57,694 nt of DNA from positions 1-57,694 of the forward strand of contig NZ_JAIVFN010000011.1 in NCBI RefSeq assembly GCF_030015065.1, read 5' to 3'. Shown here in pieces: positions 45,501 to 57,694 of this stretch. The notes below the pieces were generated by a model. The model saw only the letters and a program-made list of their open reading frames with translations. It did no database searches and was not told the origin of the DNA. The stretch is from Xanthobacter autotrophicus. GTDB taxonomy: Bacteria > Pseudomonadota > Alphaproteobacteria > Rhizobiales > Xanthobacteraceae. Positions within the stretch are counted from its first letter, which is position 1, and each line of letters starts with the position of its first letter. Made by a program: the position numbers and the translations under genes.

Positions 45501-45530
45501 GGCGGGGCCATCGTCCCGGGCGATGCTCAT
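39546..45530 (-). CDS. NRPS: degenerate A - acyl-AMP ligase - KR - PCP - thioesterase
   Basis: 1994 residues, last megasynthase of the line. Residues ~40-480 are an adenylation fold lacking working motifs: no TSGSTG-PKG loop, the GPTE region reads LWQVAEAGG, and the PLT--GK Lys is lost (PLTEAGAVDDAAL). Residues ~545-1085 are a complete acyl-AMP ligase (LSSGSTGTPKCIQITHGG ~700, AFGMAEACTCMTYE, FNSGDLGFIRDGNLTMTGRE, PKTTSGKIQR), closer to FAAL-type than amino-acid A domains (SPNFGFKLV). A KR follows (TGGNGGIGR ~1326, WSSVNAIFGG and AYAAAN catalytic residues), then a PCP (FFTCGGHSL ~1656) and a type I thioesterase (AWSSGGPVAFE ~1793, His in AGNHMSI). It starts 10 bp after the PKS stop; the preceding C domain ends that protein. 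Confidence 0.87.
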   Translation of the reverse strand: MSIARDDGPAGAGTGLSAAQKRALLARLMAEGKGRAVAPAEGFVALFERQVGLTPDAPAVSDGRAGLTYGELDARAAQWAQALRARGARPGDAVGLALARGPDLIAGVIAILKAGCAVLPLEPDDAPARLARLRTSAGFVLAEEGVANRGSVAEAPADPSAFALIAPERALLAVSERAVAERLAWLRGAFRLGAGDVSLFAASLHDISAVAGLFWPLTVGAKVALAPLEGEPAALARTSGASVALLSAAALPQLDEGVLRLVFLDRDPPPGIAGPAGADVFTLWQVAEAGGPVLAQPVGAGAPLLGATLRILDRHGAPVPLGGVGSLVVIPAPGLPEVAPGVRARQRADGRFERRPDGGRRVDAGGLRFSLAAIEAELRGEAGIAECRVLARADTAGATRLVAYVVPQGHATPEAWGRHAESVLPLWQRPAAWVAMAALPLTEAGAVDDAALARLPVPDAFAAALWRQRLERMDGVAESAVVAQALAPEAASVTLRAVAPLSPAAIVAPEPPTPEGPWMLGPWALGPWALADGGPLDLPDDAPRTLTDALLRTAERAGDKGILFHGAGPVRRLDYAALLDEARRIAGGLKAAGLKPGDTAILQVPDLRAHLPTFWGCVLAGVQPVTVAVSATFAEHTALVGKLVNAWELLGRPVVLAPAALAEPLAGLARFAEAAPRVLALEQLSGHAPLHVLHAAAEDVLFLQLSSGSTGTPKCIQITHGGVVAHIHATVRVNGYGAADVALNWLPLDHVVPMLTWHLRDVYLGMTQIEVETAAVLADPLLWLDLMERHGVTRSWSPNFGFKLVSDAVRQAPERTWALGHVRTLMNAGEQATAPVIAEFLALTAPFGLRPEAMQPAFGMAEACTCMTYETGFDPARSVHWIDKASLGGRLRPVAAAAPEAVSFVRLGPPVPGVAIRIVDGAGALVPEGVVGRFQIKGGVITPGYLRNEAANAEAFVGDGWFNSGDLGFIRDGNLTMTGREKELIIVNGANFYCHEIEDLVNGVPGVQPTFAAACAVPDAATGSEALALFFSPRPEADAAAVADAIRAAVTGRLGIAPAHVSVIPRPDFPKTTSGKIQRMQLRAGLMAQLAQGAGARTVPAWFHAETWVRRDLDADPVPPHGVVFLGGPAEAAAALAQALEREGVPVVPAGADVDGGLQAALNGAAPGARADVVVDLRPLAPVPAGETLDAFRARAGSELATALALLRQMGRGREASPAALVVVTRGGAGSGERIDPARAALRGLLRTAAQEMPGLACRQVDISGLDDAPIPDLMARLAREIRAPDGEAEVALRPAGRFVPRLEPVDPGQAPREPALRLKTGGRYLVTGGNGGIGRVLAKHLAARCRAKLLVVGRAAAGDVPDGPDLLHRAVDVTDAVALEEAIRAAEDRFGGPLDGAFHLAGVAPARMLADETPEGLAAAFAPKAVGARVVIEAMARRPGGFVVLWSSVNAIFGGAEAGAYAAANATLAGMEAEGRAGEETRVLCLHWSRWADLGMSAPAGADGAAEFAAARGFRTLPVEDALASLDAALALGASPLSIGLDGASPFVRARVRQPARPLHGLAGFVVPRPGAAPAVSAHDEVRDRFGTPVPCPLRVLDALPRSADGAFDTAALSRHDGAALAVTGGQDEVEAQLAAIWRALLKRPAIAPDDNFFTCGGHSLVAAGLVHRVREAFGVDLPLRILFEAPTLRAMARWIGAHAPAEADRRPPSGCLVPVQPEGARPPLFCVHPAGGSPWCYLFLADHLGRDQPLYGFQAPGLIDDTPPLSSVEEMARLYVEAMRVRQPQGPYRVAAWSSGGPVAFEMARLLEASGERVATLAFFDCAVMEAENFVRSRDPLRHVKALWRMGTFLTQVRLPRSYGDLAALARLIGLSLPASFRDVRLDRAFWAGVGRSLRIFNLNTTMGYRYCPSGIAGGAVLFRAGSSRGADDPLDAELRAHVGGGVVRVDLAGNHMSILLDPEGAAALAARLKPFLDGEAGAPSPQADRVPRSSS
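43942..43986 (-). repeat. 15-bp tandem repeat in the A*/ligase linker
   Basis: Three units, agcgcccaagggcct twice and agcatccaagggcct once, stay in frame and encode the repeated pentapeptide LGPWA/M in the linker between the degenerate A domain and the ligase domain. Length variation here would change linker length without a frameshift. Confidence 0.9.
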
Positions 45531-45540
45531 GACGCCTGTC

Positions 45541-48500
45541 TCATGGTGCGTTGTCGACGCCCTCGTCCATCATCTCGCGCAGCAGGGCATCCACCTCGGC
45601 ATCGCTGAGGTTCTCGATCTGCTGGAGCGTCAGCGCCAGCGCATCGGGGCCGTCGGGCGCGGCGGCGAGGGGCAGCTGCGACACCGGCAGGTCGGGGGCT
45701 TCCACCATGGCCGCGAGCACCGCCGCGAACTGGCGCTCCAGTTGCGCGATGCTGGCGGCGTCGAACAGGTCGGCATTGTAGATGAAGGAGGTGGAGAGGC
45801 CCTGGTCGGTCTCCCAGACATGCACCTCGAGATCAAAGCGCACGGTGCCATTGTCGAGGTCCCAGACCGGTCCGATCTTGAGGTCCCGCGCGTCGAGATC
45901 GGGCTTCGGCACGCCGCGCTGGAGCACGAGGATCACGTCGCAGAGGGGATTACGGCCGCTCTGGCGCTCGGGCTTCAGCTCCTCCACCAGCTTCTCGAAC
46001 GGCACCTCCTGATGGGCGAGGCCGCCGCGCACCGTCTCCGCCTCGCGGGCGAGGGCCGCGCGCACGGTGGGGTCACCGGAAAGATCGCCGCGGAACACCA
46101 CCATGTTGGCGAAGAAGCCGATGAGGCCCTCGATCTCCGGCCGGTCGCGATTGGCCACCAGCGAGCCGACGACGATATCCTGCGCCTCGGTGAGGCGATG
46201 CAGCAGGATGCGGAAGCCGGCCAGAAGGGTGGCGAACAGGCCCGCCCCGGCGCTGCGGCCGAGCGCCTTCAGGCCGTCCGCCAGCTCCTTCGGCAGCATC
46301 ACGGTGAAGGCGCCGCCCCGGTGCATGACGGCGCCGGTGCGCGGCCGGTCGGTGGGCAGGTCCAGCACCGGCAAAGGCGCCGCGAGCTGCCCGCGCCAAT
46401 AGTCGAGGTCCGCCGCGAGGCGCGGCCCGCCGAGCCAGTCCCGCTGCCACACGGCAAAGTCGGTGTATTGCACCGGCAGCTCCGGCAGCGGCGAGGCCTC
46501 GCCCCGGGAAAAGGCGCGGTAGAGCGCCCCCAGCTCCTGGATGAACACCACCGCCGACCAGCCGTCCGTGACGATATGGTGGATGGCGACGATGGCCCGC
46601 TGCAGCTCGGCGCCCAGCTTCAGCACCGTGAGCTTGAACAGCGGCCCTTCGGCGAGGTCGAAGGTGCGGCGGGATTCGCCGTCCACCCACCGCGCCATCT
46701 CGCGCGTGCGCTCCGCCTCGGGCAGGCCGGAAAGGTCCACCCACTCCAGCGGCAGCGGAAGATCATCGCAGATGCGCTGCACCGGCTCGCCGTCCACCAC
46801 CGGGAAGCGGGTGCGCAGCGCGCCGTGCCGGCGGACGATTTCCGCCACAGCGCGGGCGAAGGCGTCGGGCTCGAACGGGCCTTCCAGGAACAGGGAGAAG
46901 GTGACCGTGTAGAACGCCGACCCCGGATCGAGCCGCGACAGGAACCACAGGCGCTGCTGCGCGAACGACAGCGGCGCCTCGGCAAGGCGAAGCGGCACGA
47001 TGCCGGCGGTTGGCGCCGCGCCTTCCCCCGATGCCGGCGCGATCTTGCCGGCGGCCACCGCCACCAGCTGGGCGAGGCTGCCGGCCTCCATCATCTCCGC
47101 CACCGGCAGGTCGATCTCCAGCTCGGTGCGGATGCGGTTGCGCAGCTGGATGCTGACGAGGGAATCCAGCCCCAGCTCCTGCAGCGGCTGGGTCTCGGAG
47201 AGCACCTCCCCGCCCTCCAGCCGCAGCAGGCGGCCGACGACGCCGCGCAGGTAATCCAGGAGCAGGCCGTCGCGGCGGGCGGCATCGGCGCTGCGCAGGG
47301 CGGTGCGCAAAGCGGCGAAGGTCTCGGCGGCGGCGGCCGCCTGCTCAAGCTCCCGCTCCACATGGGCGAGCACCGAGAGGCGGCGCGGCAGGCCCTCGAA
47401 ATAGAGCCGCCAGTCGAACGGGGCGACGCCCACCTCGGCGGCGCCCTCCCGCAGCAGTTGGCCGAGAAGGGAGAGCCCCTTCGCCGGCGGAATGCTGCCG
47501 CCATAAGCAAGGTTCGCGGCCACCGCCCCGCCGGCGGTCATGCCGGTGTCCTGCCAGCCGCCCCAGTTGATGGCAAGGGCCGGCAGGCCCTTGGCGCGGC
47601 GGGCGTGGGCCAGCCGGTCGAGGAAGGCGTTTGCGGCAGCGTAATTGGCCTGCCCCGGCGCGCCCAGCACCGAGCCGAGCGAGGAGAACAGCACGAACAG
47701 GTCCAGCGGCCGGTGCGCCGTGGCCCGGTGCAAAGCGTAGGCGCCGCGCACCTTGGCGGCGAACACGCTTGAAAGCCGCGCCGGATCGAGCGCGGTGAGA
47801 ACGCCGTCATCCAGCACCCCGGCGGCATGGATGACGCCGCGCAGCGCCGGCATGCCGGCATCCACGGCGGCGAGCACGCGAGCCAGCGCGGCCTCGTCCC
47901 CCACGTCGGCGGCGAACACCTCCACCCGCGCGCCGGCGGCGCGCAGCGCCGCGATGGCGGCCTCGGCCTCCCGGTCCGGCGGGCGGCGGCCCACCAGGGC
48001 AAGACTGCGGGCGCCGCGCTCCACCATCCAGCCCGCCACCAGCCGGCCGATGCCGCCGAAGGCGCCGGTGACGAGATAGGTGGCGTCGGCGGCGAAATCG
48101 CCCCGCCGCGCGCCGGCGGCGGGGGTGGCCAGCACCAGCTTGCCGATGTGCCGCGCCTTCTGCATGGATGCCATGGCGTCGAGCGCGTCCTCCACCCCGT
48201 AGACGGTGGTGACGGGCCGGCCCAGCGCGCCGCTCGACATGAGCTCCAGCGCCTCGGCGAGCAGGGAGCGCACCAGCTCGGGCTCCTCCACGGCGGTGAT
48301 GTCGAAATTGACGATGGAATAGGCGATGTCGCCCCGCGCCGCGCGGGCCTCGTCCACGCTCCAGATGTCGCGCTTGCCGATCTCCACGAAATGCCCGCCC
48401 GGCGTCACCACCGAGAGGCTGGCGGGGATGGCTTCGCCCCCCAGGCTGTTGAGCACGATGTCGACGCCGCGCCCGCCGGTCAGCCGCATGATCTCGTCGG

Positions 48501-51500
48501 CGAAGGCGGTGTCGCGCGAGTTCATGATGTGGGTGACGCCGAGCGAGCGCAGGAAATCGTGCTTGTGGGGGCTGGCGGTGGCGAAGATCTCGGCGCCCAC
48601 CATCTGGGCGATGCGGATGGCGGCGATGCCCACGCCCCCCGAGGCGGAATGGATCAGCACCCTGTCCCCCGCCTTGATGCGGGCGAGGTGGTGAAGCCCA
48701 TACCAGGTGGTGAGATAGACGATGGGCAGGCCCGCCGCCTCCACCACCCCCATGCCCTGCGGCACCTTGAAGACCACCGCCGCCGGCAAGGTGACGTGGC
48801 TGGCGAAGGTGCCGAAATGCATGGCGACCACCTCGTCGCCCGGCGCAAGGCCGGTGACCCCCGGCCCCACCCGCAGCACCCGCCCGGAGCATTCGCCGCC
48901 GAACGGGCCGGCCTCGCCGGGATAAAGGCCCATGGCGTTGAGCACGTCGCGGAAGTTGAGGCCCATGCCCAGGACTTCCAGCTCCACCTCCCCCGCCTGC
49001 GGACGGCGGCGGGCATGGGGCACCACCAGGAGCCGGTCGAGGCCGCCCTCGGGCGTCCGGTCGATGCGATAGGGGGTGTCGGGGATGTCCAGCCGGCTCC
49101 GCGCCGCCGTGCTGTCATGGCGCTTCAGCCGCGCCACGAAGCGGGTGCCGGCGCGATAGGCCACCTGCTGCTCGCCATCTGAGCCGGTGAGTTCGGCGGC
49201 GATCTGTGCGGCCTCGTCCGCCGCAGCTTCGGGGCCAAGGTCGAGGACGGTTGCAGGCAGGTCCGGATATTCGTGCCACACGGTGCGCACCAGGCCCCAG
49301 AGCGGGGCGGCGGCAAGTCCCTCTTCGGCCGGCGCCTCGGCCGGCACAACGCCGCCCTGGGCGCCGCGGGTGAGCACGAACAGCGCAAGGTCGCGGGTGC
49401 GGCCGGCGGCGATCATGGCCTGGACGAGGCCCAGAAGGTCCGCGCCGGCGCGCTCCGCCGCATCGGCGACGCCGGCCTCGCCCGTGTCCGGCGCGCCCAG
49501 ATCCAGGGCCCGCAGGTCCAGCGCCCTCAGGTCCAGCGCCCTCAAGTCCACAAGGCCGGCGAGGGCGCCCTCGGCGAGGAGGTCCGGCAGGCGGGTGACC
49601 TCATCGCCAGGCAGGAGCAGCGCGGACCAGCCCAACGCCTCCAGCCGCGCGGCGATGGCGCCCGCGAGCCCGTCGCCGCCCACGAGGAGCCACGGCCCCG
49701 CCCCCGGTCCCGCGACGGCGGAGGGCGTTTCGGCCGGCTCCCAGGCGAGGTCGTAGAGCCAGGTGTCGATGGCGCCGGCCTCCTGCGGCAGCACCACGTC
49801 GCGGGTGACGCGGCGCGATTTCAGGCCCACCGCCTCCGCCGCCATCGCGCCATGCGCATCGAACAGGCGCAGCGTGGAGACGTGGTCCGCCACGCCCGCG
49901 CCTTCCCCTTCCGCGCCATGCAGGCGGGAATGGCTGAAGATGTCGCCCGGCACGCGGCCGCGCACCGTGAGGCGGTCGAGGCTGACCGGCAGATAGGTGT
50001 CGCGATCGTCCATGGCGCCGAACGCGGCGCCCAGCGCCTGGAAGCAGGCGTCCATCAACGCCGGATGCAGGCGATAGGTGTCGCTCCCGTCCCGCGCCGC
50101 ATCGGGGAGCACGATATGGGCCAGCGTCTCGCCTTCCCCGGCGGCGAGGTCGGCGATGCCGCGGAAGGCGGGGCCGTAGGCCAGCCCGCGCTTGAGGTAG
50201 TTTTCATAGACCGACGCCACCGGCACCGGCGCGTCGCAGCGGCGGCGGGCGGCGTCCAGCGTCTCGTCGTCGGCGGGCAGGTCGGCGTCGTCCGCCGCCG
50301 GCTTCACGGTGCCGGAACAATGGAGCGTCCACTCTTCCCCCGCCGCATCGCCGCTGAAGATCTCGAAGGCATAGGCCTTTGCAGCAGCGGGCACGAACAC
50401 CGCCTGCACGATGCGCTCGCCCGCGTCCGGCAGGGTCATCACCTGCTTGAAGGCAATGTCCTCCAGCGTCAGCTCGTCGGTGGCGAACAGGTGGGCGCCA
50501 CCGGCCAGCGCCATCTCCAGATAGCCGGTGGCCGGCAGCACCACCGCATCGAACACCCGATGGTCGGTGAGAAAGGCGGGATCGGTGGCGTTCAGCGCCG
50601 CCTCGAACCGCACCTCCCGGGTGCCGGCCTGCCGCAGCCGCTGGCCCAGCAGCGGATGGTCGGCGCCGGTGGCGACGCCGCGCACCTTGCCGCCGGCAGA
50701 CCCTCCGACGCGGGGCTCCGCCCAGAAGCTGCGGCGCTGGAAGGCATAGCCCGGCAGCCACACCCGGCGCCGCGCATAGTCCGCGTCGAAGCCGGCCCAG
50801 TCGATCTCCACGCCGGCCACATGGAGCCGGCCGAGGCTGTCGAGCATGGTGCGCCAGTCGGTGCCGGGCCGGCGCAGGCTCGCCAGCCACTGCCGCCCGT
50901 CGGCATCCGGCGCCCCATCCAGCGTCTCGCGGCCCAGCGCACACAGAACGGGGCGCGGCCCGATCTCCACGAACAGGCTTATGCCCCGCGCAGCGGCGGC
51001 GCTGATGCCGTCGAGGAAGCGCACCGGCGCCAGCACGTGGCGGCACCAATAGTCGGCGCTCGCCAGCGCCGTGGTCTCCAGCCGGCCGGTGAGGTTGGAG
51101 AGGATGGGGATGTCCGGCGCGCCATAGGCCACGCTCTCCGCCAGCGCGCGGAACGCCGCCATCATGGGCTGCATCAAAGGCGAGTGAAACGCGTGGGACG
51201 TGGTGAGCGCCCGCGCCTTCACGCCCTTCGCCTCGAAGCCGGCGGCGATGGCCTCCACCGCCGCCCGGCGGCCGGAAATCACCGTGCTGCGCGGGGCGTT
51301 GACGGCGGCGATGGAGACATCGGCGGCATAGGGCGCCACCACCGCCGCCACCTCGGCCTCGGCGGCGAAAAGGGTCATCATCACCCCATCGCGGGGCAGC
51401 GCCTGCATGAGGCGGCCACGGGCGGCGATGAGCTTCAGGCCCTCCTCCAGCGTGAACACGCCGGCAAGCGTCGCGGCGGCATATTCGCCGACGCTGTGGC

Positions 51501-53384
51501 CCAGCATCACCGAGGGCTTCACGCCCCATGAACGCCACAGGTCCCCCAGCGCATAGCCAAGGCTGAACAAAGCCGGCTGGGTGTAGATGGTCTCGTCGAT
51601 CAGCCCTTCGTCGCCGGCTGCGGGAAACAGCACGCTGAGCAGCGGCCGGTCCATGTGCGGGCGGAGGATGGCGTCGCACCGATCCAGCGTGCGGCGGAAG
51701 CGCGGCGAGGCCTCGTAGAGCGCGCGGCCCATGCCGGCATATTGCGAGCCCTGGCCGGAGAACAGGAAGGCGACCTCGGGCGCCGCGCCCGCCGCCTCGC
51801 CCGACCCCTCCCTGGAGGTGCCATCGGCGAAGGCGGCGAGTTGCGCGGCCAGATCCTCCGCCGCGCGCGCCGTCACCGCCAGCCGATGCGGGAAATGCCG
51901 CCGGGCGGTGGCGGCGGTGAAGGCGATATCGCCCAATGGCCCGGCGCCCGCCTCCGCCACGGCCCCGGCATAGGACCGCGCCAGATCGCGCAGGGCGGAA
52001 ACGCTGCGGGCGGAGAGGACGAGGAGATGCTCGGGCCGCTCCACCTGCGGCACCACCGTTGGCACGGCGGGAGCCTGCTCCAGCACCATGTGCACATTGG
52101 TGCCGCCCATGCCGAAGGAATTCACCCCGGCGCGGCGGGGATGGCTTTCCACCGGCCATGGCGTCAGGGCATCCACCACCCGGAACGGGGTGGCGGGAAA
52201 GTCGATCTCGGGATTGGGCGTCTCGAAATTCAGGCTCGGCGGGATCACGCCGTGCTTCACCGCCAGCGCCGCCTTGATGAGGCCGGTGATGCCCGCCGCC
52301 GATTCCAGATGGCCCACATTGGTCTTCACCGAGCCGATGCCGCACTTGTCCGCGCGCCGCGCCCCCGAGCCATAGGCACGGGTGAGCGCCCGCACCTCTA
52401 TGGGATCGCCCAGAGGCGTGCCGGTGCCGTGGGCCTCCACATAGGAGATGGTATCGGGCGAAACGCCCGCCTGCGCCAGCGCGGTGGCGATGACGCGGGC
52501 CTGCCCGTCCACGCTGGGGGCGGAGAAGCCCACCTTGTGGTCGCCGTCATTGTTGACGCCCCAGCCGCGGATCACCGCGTGGATCGGATCGCCATCGGCC
52601 ACCGCATCCTCCAGCCGCTTCAGCGCCACCACGCCCACGCCGCTGCCGAAGATGGTGCCCCGCGCCTTGGCGTCGAACGCCCGGCAGTGGCCGTCCGGCG
52701 ACAGGATGCTGCCGTCCTCGAACAGGTAGCCGCTTTTCAGCGGCAGCTTCACCGTGACCCCGCCCGCCAGCGCCACATCCGCCTGCAAATTCAAGAGACT
52801 GTCGCAGGCCATGGCGACGGCGGTGAGCGAGGTGGAGCAGGCGGTCTGCACGCTCACGCTCGGGCCCCTCAGGCCCAGCTTGTAGGAGACGCGGGTGGCG
52901 AGATAATCCTTGTCGTTGCCCAGCACGGTCTCAAGGCTGCCCACCGAGCCGATCTCGGCGCGCAGGTGCAGCAGGCCGTAGGTGGAGAAGCTGGCGCCGC
53001 CGAACACCGCGATCTCGCCGGCAAAGCGCTCGGGCACGATGCCGGCGTCTTCCAGCGCCAGCCACGCATGCTCCAGGAACAGGCGCTGCTGCGGGTCCAT
53101 CAGCTCCGCCTCGCGGGGGCTGATGCCGAAGAAGGCGGCGTCGAACAGGTCGATGGCGTCGAGATAGGAGCCGGCCTTCACATAATTGGGCTGGCGCAGC
53201 ACGGCGGCGGGAATGCCCGCCTCCAGAAGCTCCTCATCGGTGAAGCGGGTGATGCACTCGCGGCCCTCCACCAGCGCGCGCCAGAAGGCGGCGATGTCGC
53301 CGCTGCCGGGAAACCGCCCGCTCATGCCGATGATGGCGATGCCGTCCGAGGACGCATCTACGGGCGCGTTGAGGGCCGCGTTGC

Positions 53385-53388
<4 letters not shown>
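45541..53388 (-). CDS. Type I PKS module with C-terminal NRPS condensation domain
   Basis: 2615 residues: KS (Cys in VQTACSTSLTA, His in VEAHGTGTPLGDPIE and NVGHLESAAG, ~15-440); AT (GQGSQYAGMG ~541, GHSVGEY ~628, HAFHSP ~730, a malonyl-CoA signature); DH (LTDHRVFDAVVLP ~938, with Asp where HxxxG has Gly; Asp in HPALMDACFQ); ER (HSASGGVGIAAIR ~1577); KR (TGAFGGIGR ~1770, VLDDG, FSSLGS, NYAAAN, B-type); ACP (LGLDSL ~2070); condensation domain (SFAQQRLWFLSRLDPGS, HHIVTDGWS ~2268). All reductive domains look active, so one malonyl unit should be added and fully reduced. Its ATG overlaps the upstream NRPS stop by 4 bp. The C domain presumably acts with the next protein. Confidence 0.93.
49498..49557 (-). 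repeat. 15-bp tandem repeat in the PKS DH-ER spacer
   Basis: Four units of about 15 bp (two identical copies of caggtccagcgccct, flanked by diverged ones) encode a repeated DLRAL pentapeptide near residues 1277-1297, in the structural-KR region between DH and ER. In frame; likely produced by slipped replication. Confidence 0.85.

Positions 53389-57694
<4,306 letters not shown>

Noticed and set aside
51180-51200. Methylmalonyl-CoA specificity for the AT domain
   Set aside because: The motif is HAFH, which goes with malonyl-CoA, not YASH.

Overview
The window is high-GC DNA with densely packed genes and short intergenic gaps. Codon use, gene content and close matches to Rhodopseudomonas-type alicyclic-acid genes point to an alphaproteobacterium of the Hyphomicrobiales, plausibly Xanthobacteraceae (Xanthobacter, Azorhizobium or Ancylobacter-like). 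Taxonomy is inferred from remembered protein families, not from a search.

Layout. (1) 1-720: edge of an IS5-family insertion sequence on the minus strand plus decayed transposase-like remnants; no intact gene. (2) 721-6637: a minus-strand acyl-CoA operon (SDR, two MaoC-type hydratases, SCP2-type thiolase, nitronate-monooxygenase-like flavoprotein) with a TetR regulator, then a GntR/FCD regulator. It contains a palindromic-repeat cluster, a recognisable promoter with an FCD-type operator, and a TetR-type operator. (3) 6800-7711: a cobalamin riboswitch upstream of a lone CbiM-like membrane protein. (4) 7766-21531: a complete gene set for cyclohexanecarboxylate degradation: AliA ligase, AliB dehydrogenase, a hydratase, BadH, ring-opening BadI, pimeloyl-CoA dehydrogenase PimC/PimD, separate hydratase and hydroxyacyl-CoA dehydrogenase in place of fused PimF, and thiolase PimB. 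A BadR-type MarR regulator and a periplasmic binding protein accompany it. The same 18-bp dyad occurs at all three divergent or upstream promoters. (5) 21567-28226: L-threonate-type four-carbon sugar-acid catabolism (OtnC, LacI regulator, MFS carrier, LtnD, OtnI, OtnK), divergently transcribed around three LacI-type operators. (6) 28448-36645: pirin, WrbA, L-2-keto-3-deoxyarabonate dehydratase, aldose epimerase, KDPG aldolase, glucose-6-phosphate dehydrogenase and a GH13 alpha-glucosidase: pentose/hexose oxidation feeding Entner-Doudoroff-type reactions. (7) 36673-57694: a minus-strand biosynthetic cluster that runs off the right edge.

The last region is the most unusual. Three megasynthase genes overlap or nearly touch and are read right to left: (...)-PCP-Cy-A(Ox)-PCP, then KS-AT-DH-ER-KR-ACP-C, then a degenerate A domain-acyl-AMP ligase-KR-PCP-TE. 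A patatin-like hydrolase, an alpha/beta hydrolase and a Sfp-type phosphopantetheinyl transferase follow on the same strand. The predicted logic is: an azole ring is made by cyclisation and FMN oxidation, extended by one fully reduced malonyl unit, joined by the C domain to a unit probably activated by the ligase domain and reduced by the KR, and released by the thioesterase. I do not recognise the product.

The catabolic regions fit a metabolically versatile soil or plant-associated organism: aromatic/alicyclic acids become glutaryl-CoA and acetyl-CoA, and plant-derived sugar acids become triose phosphate.
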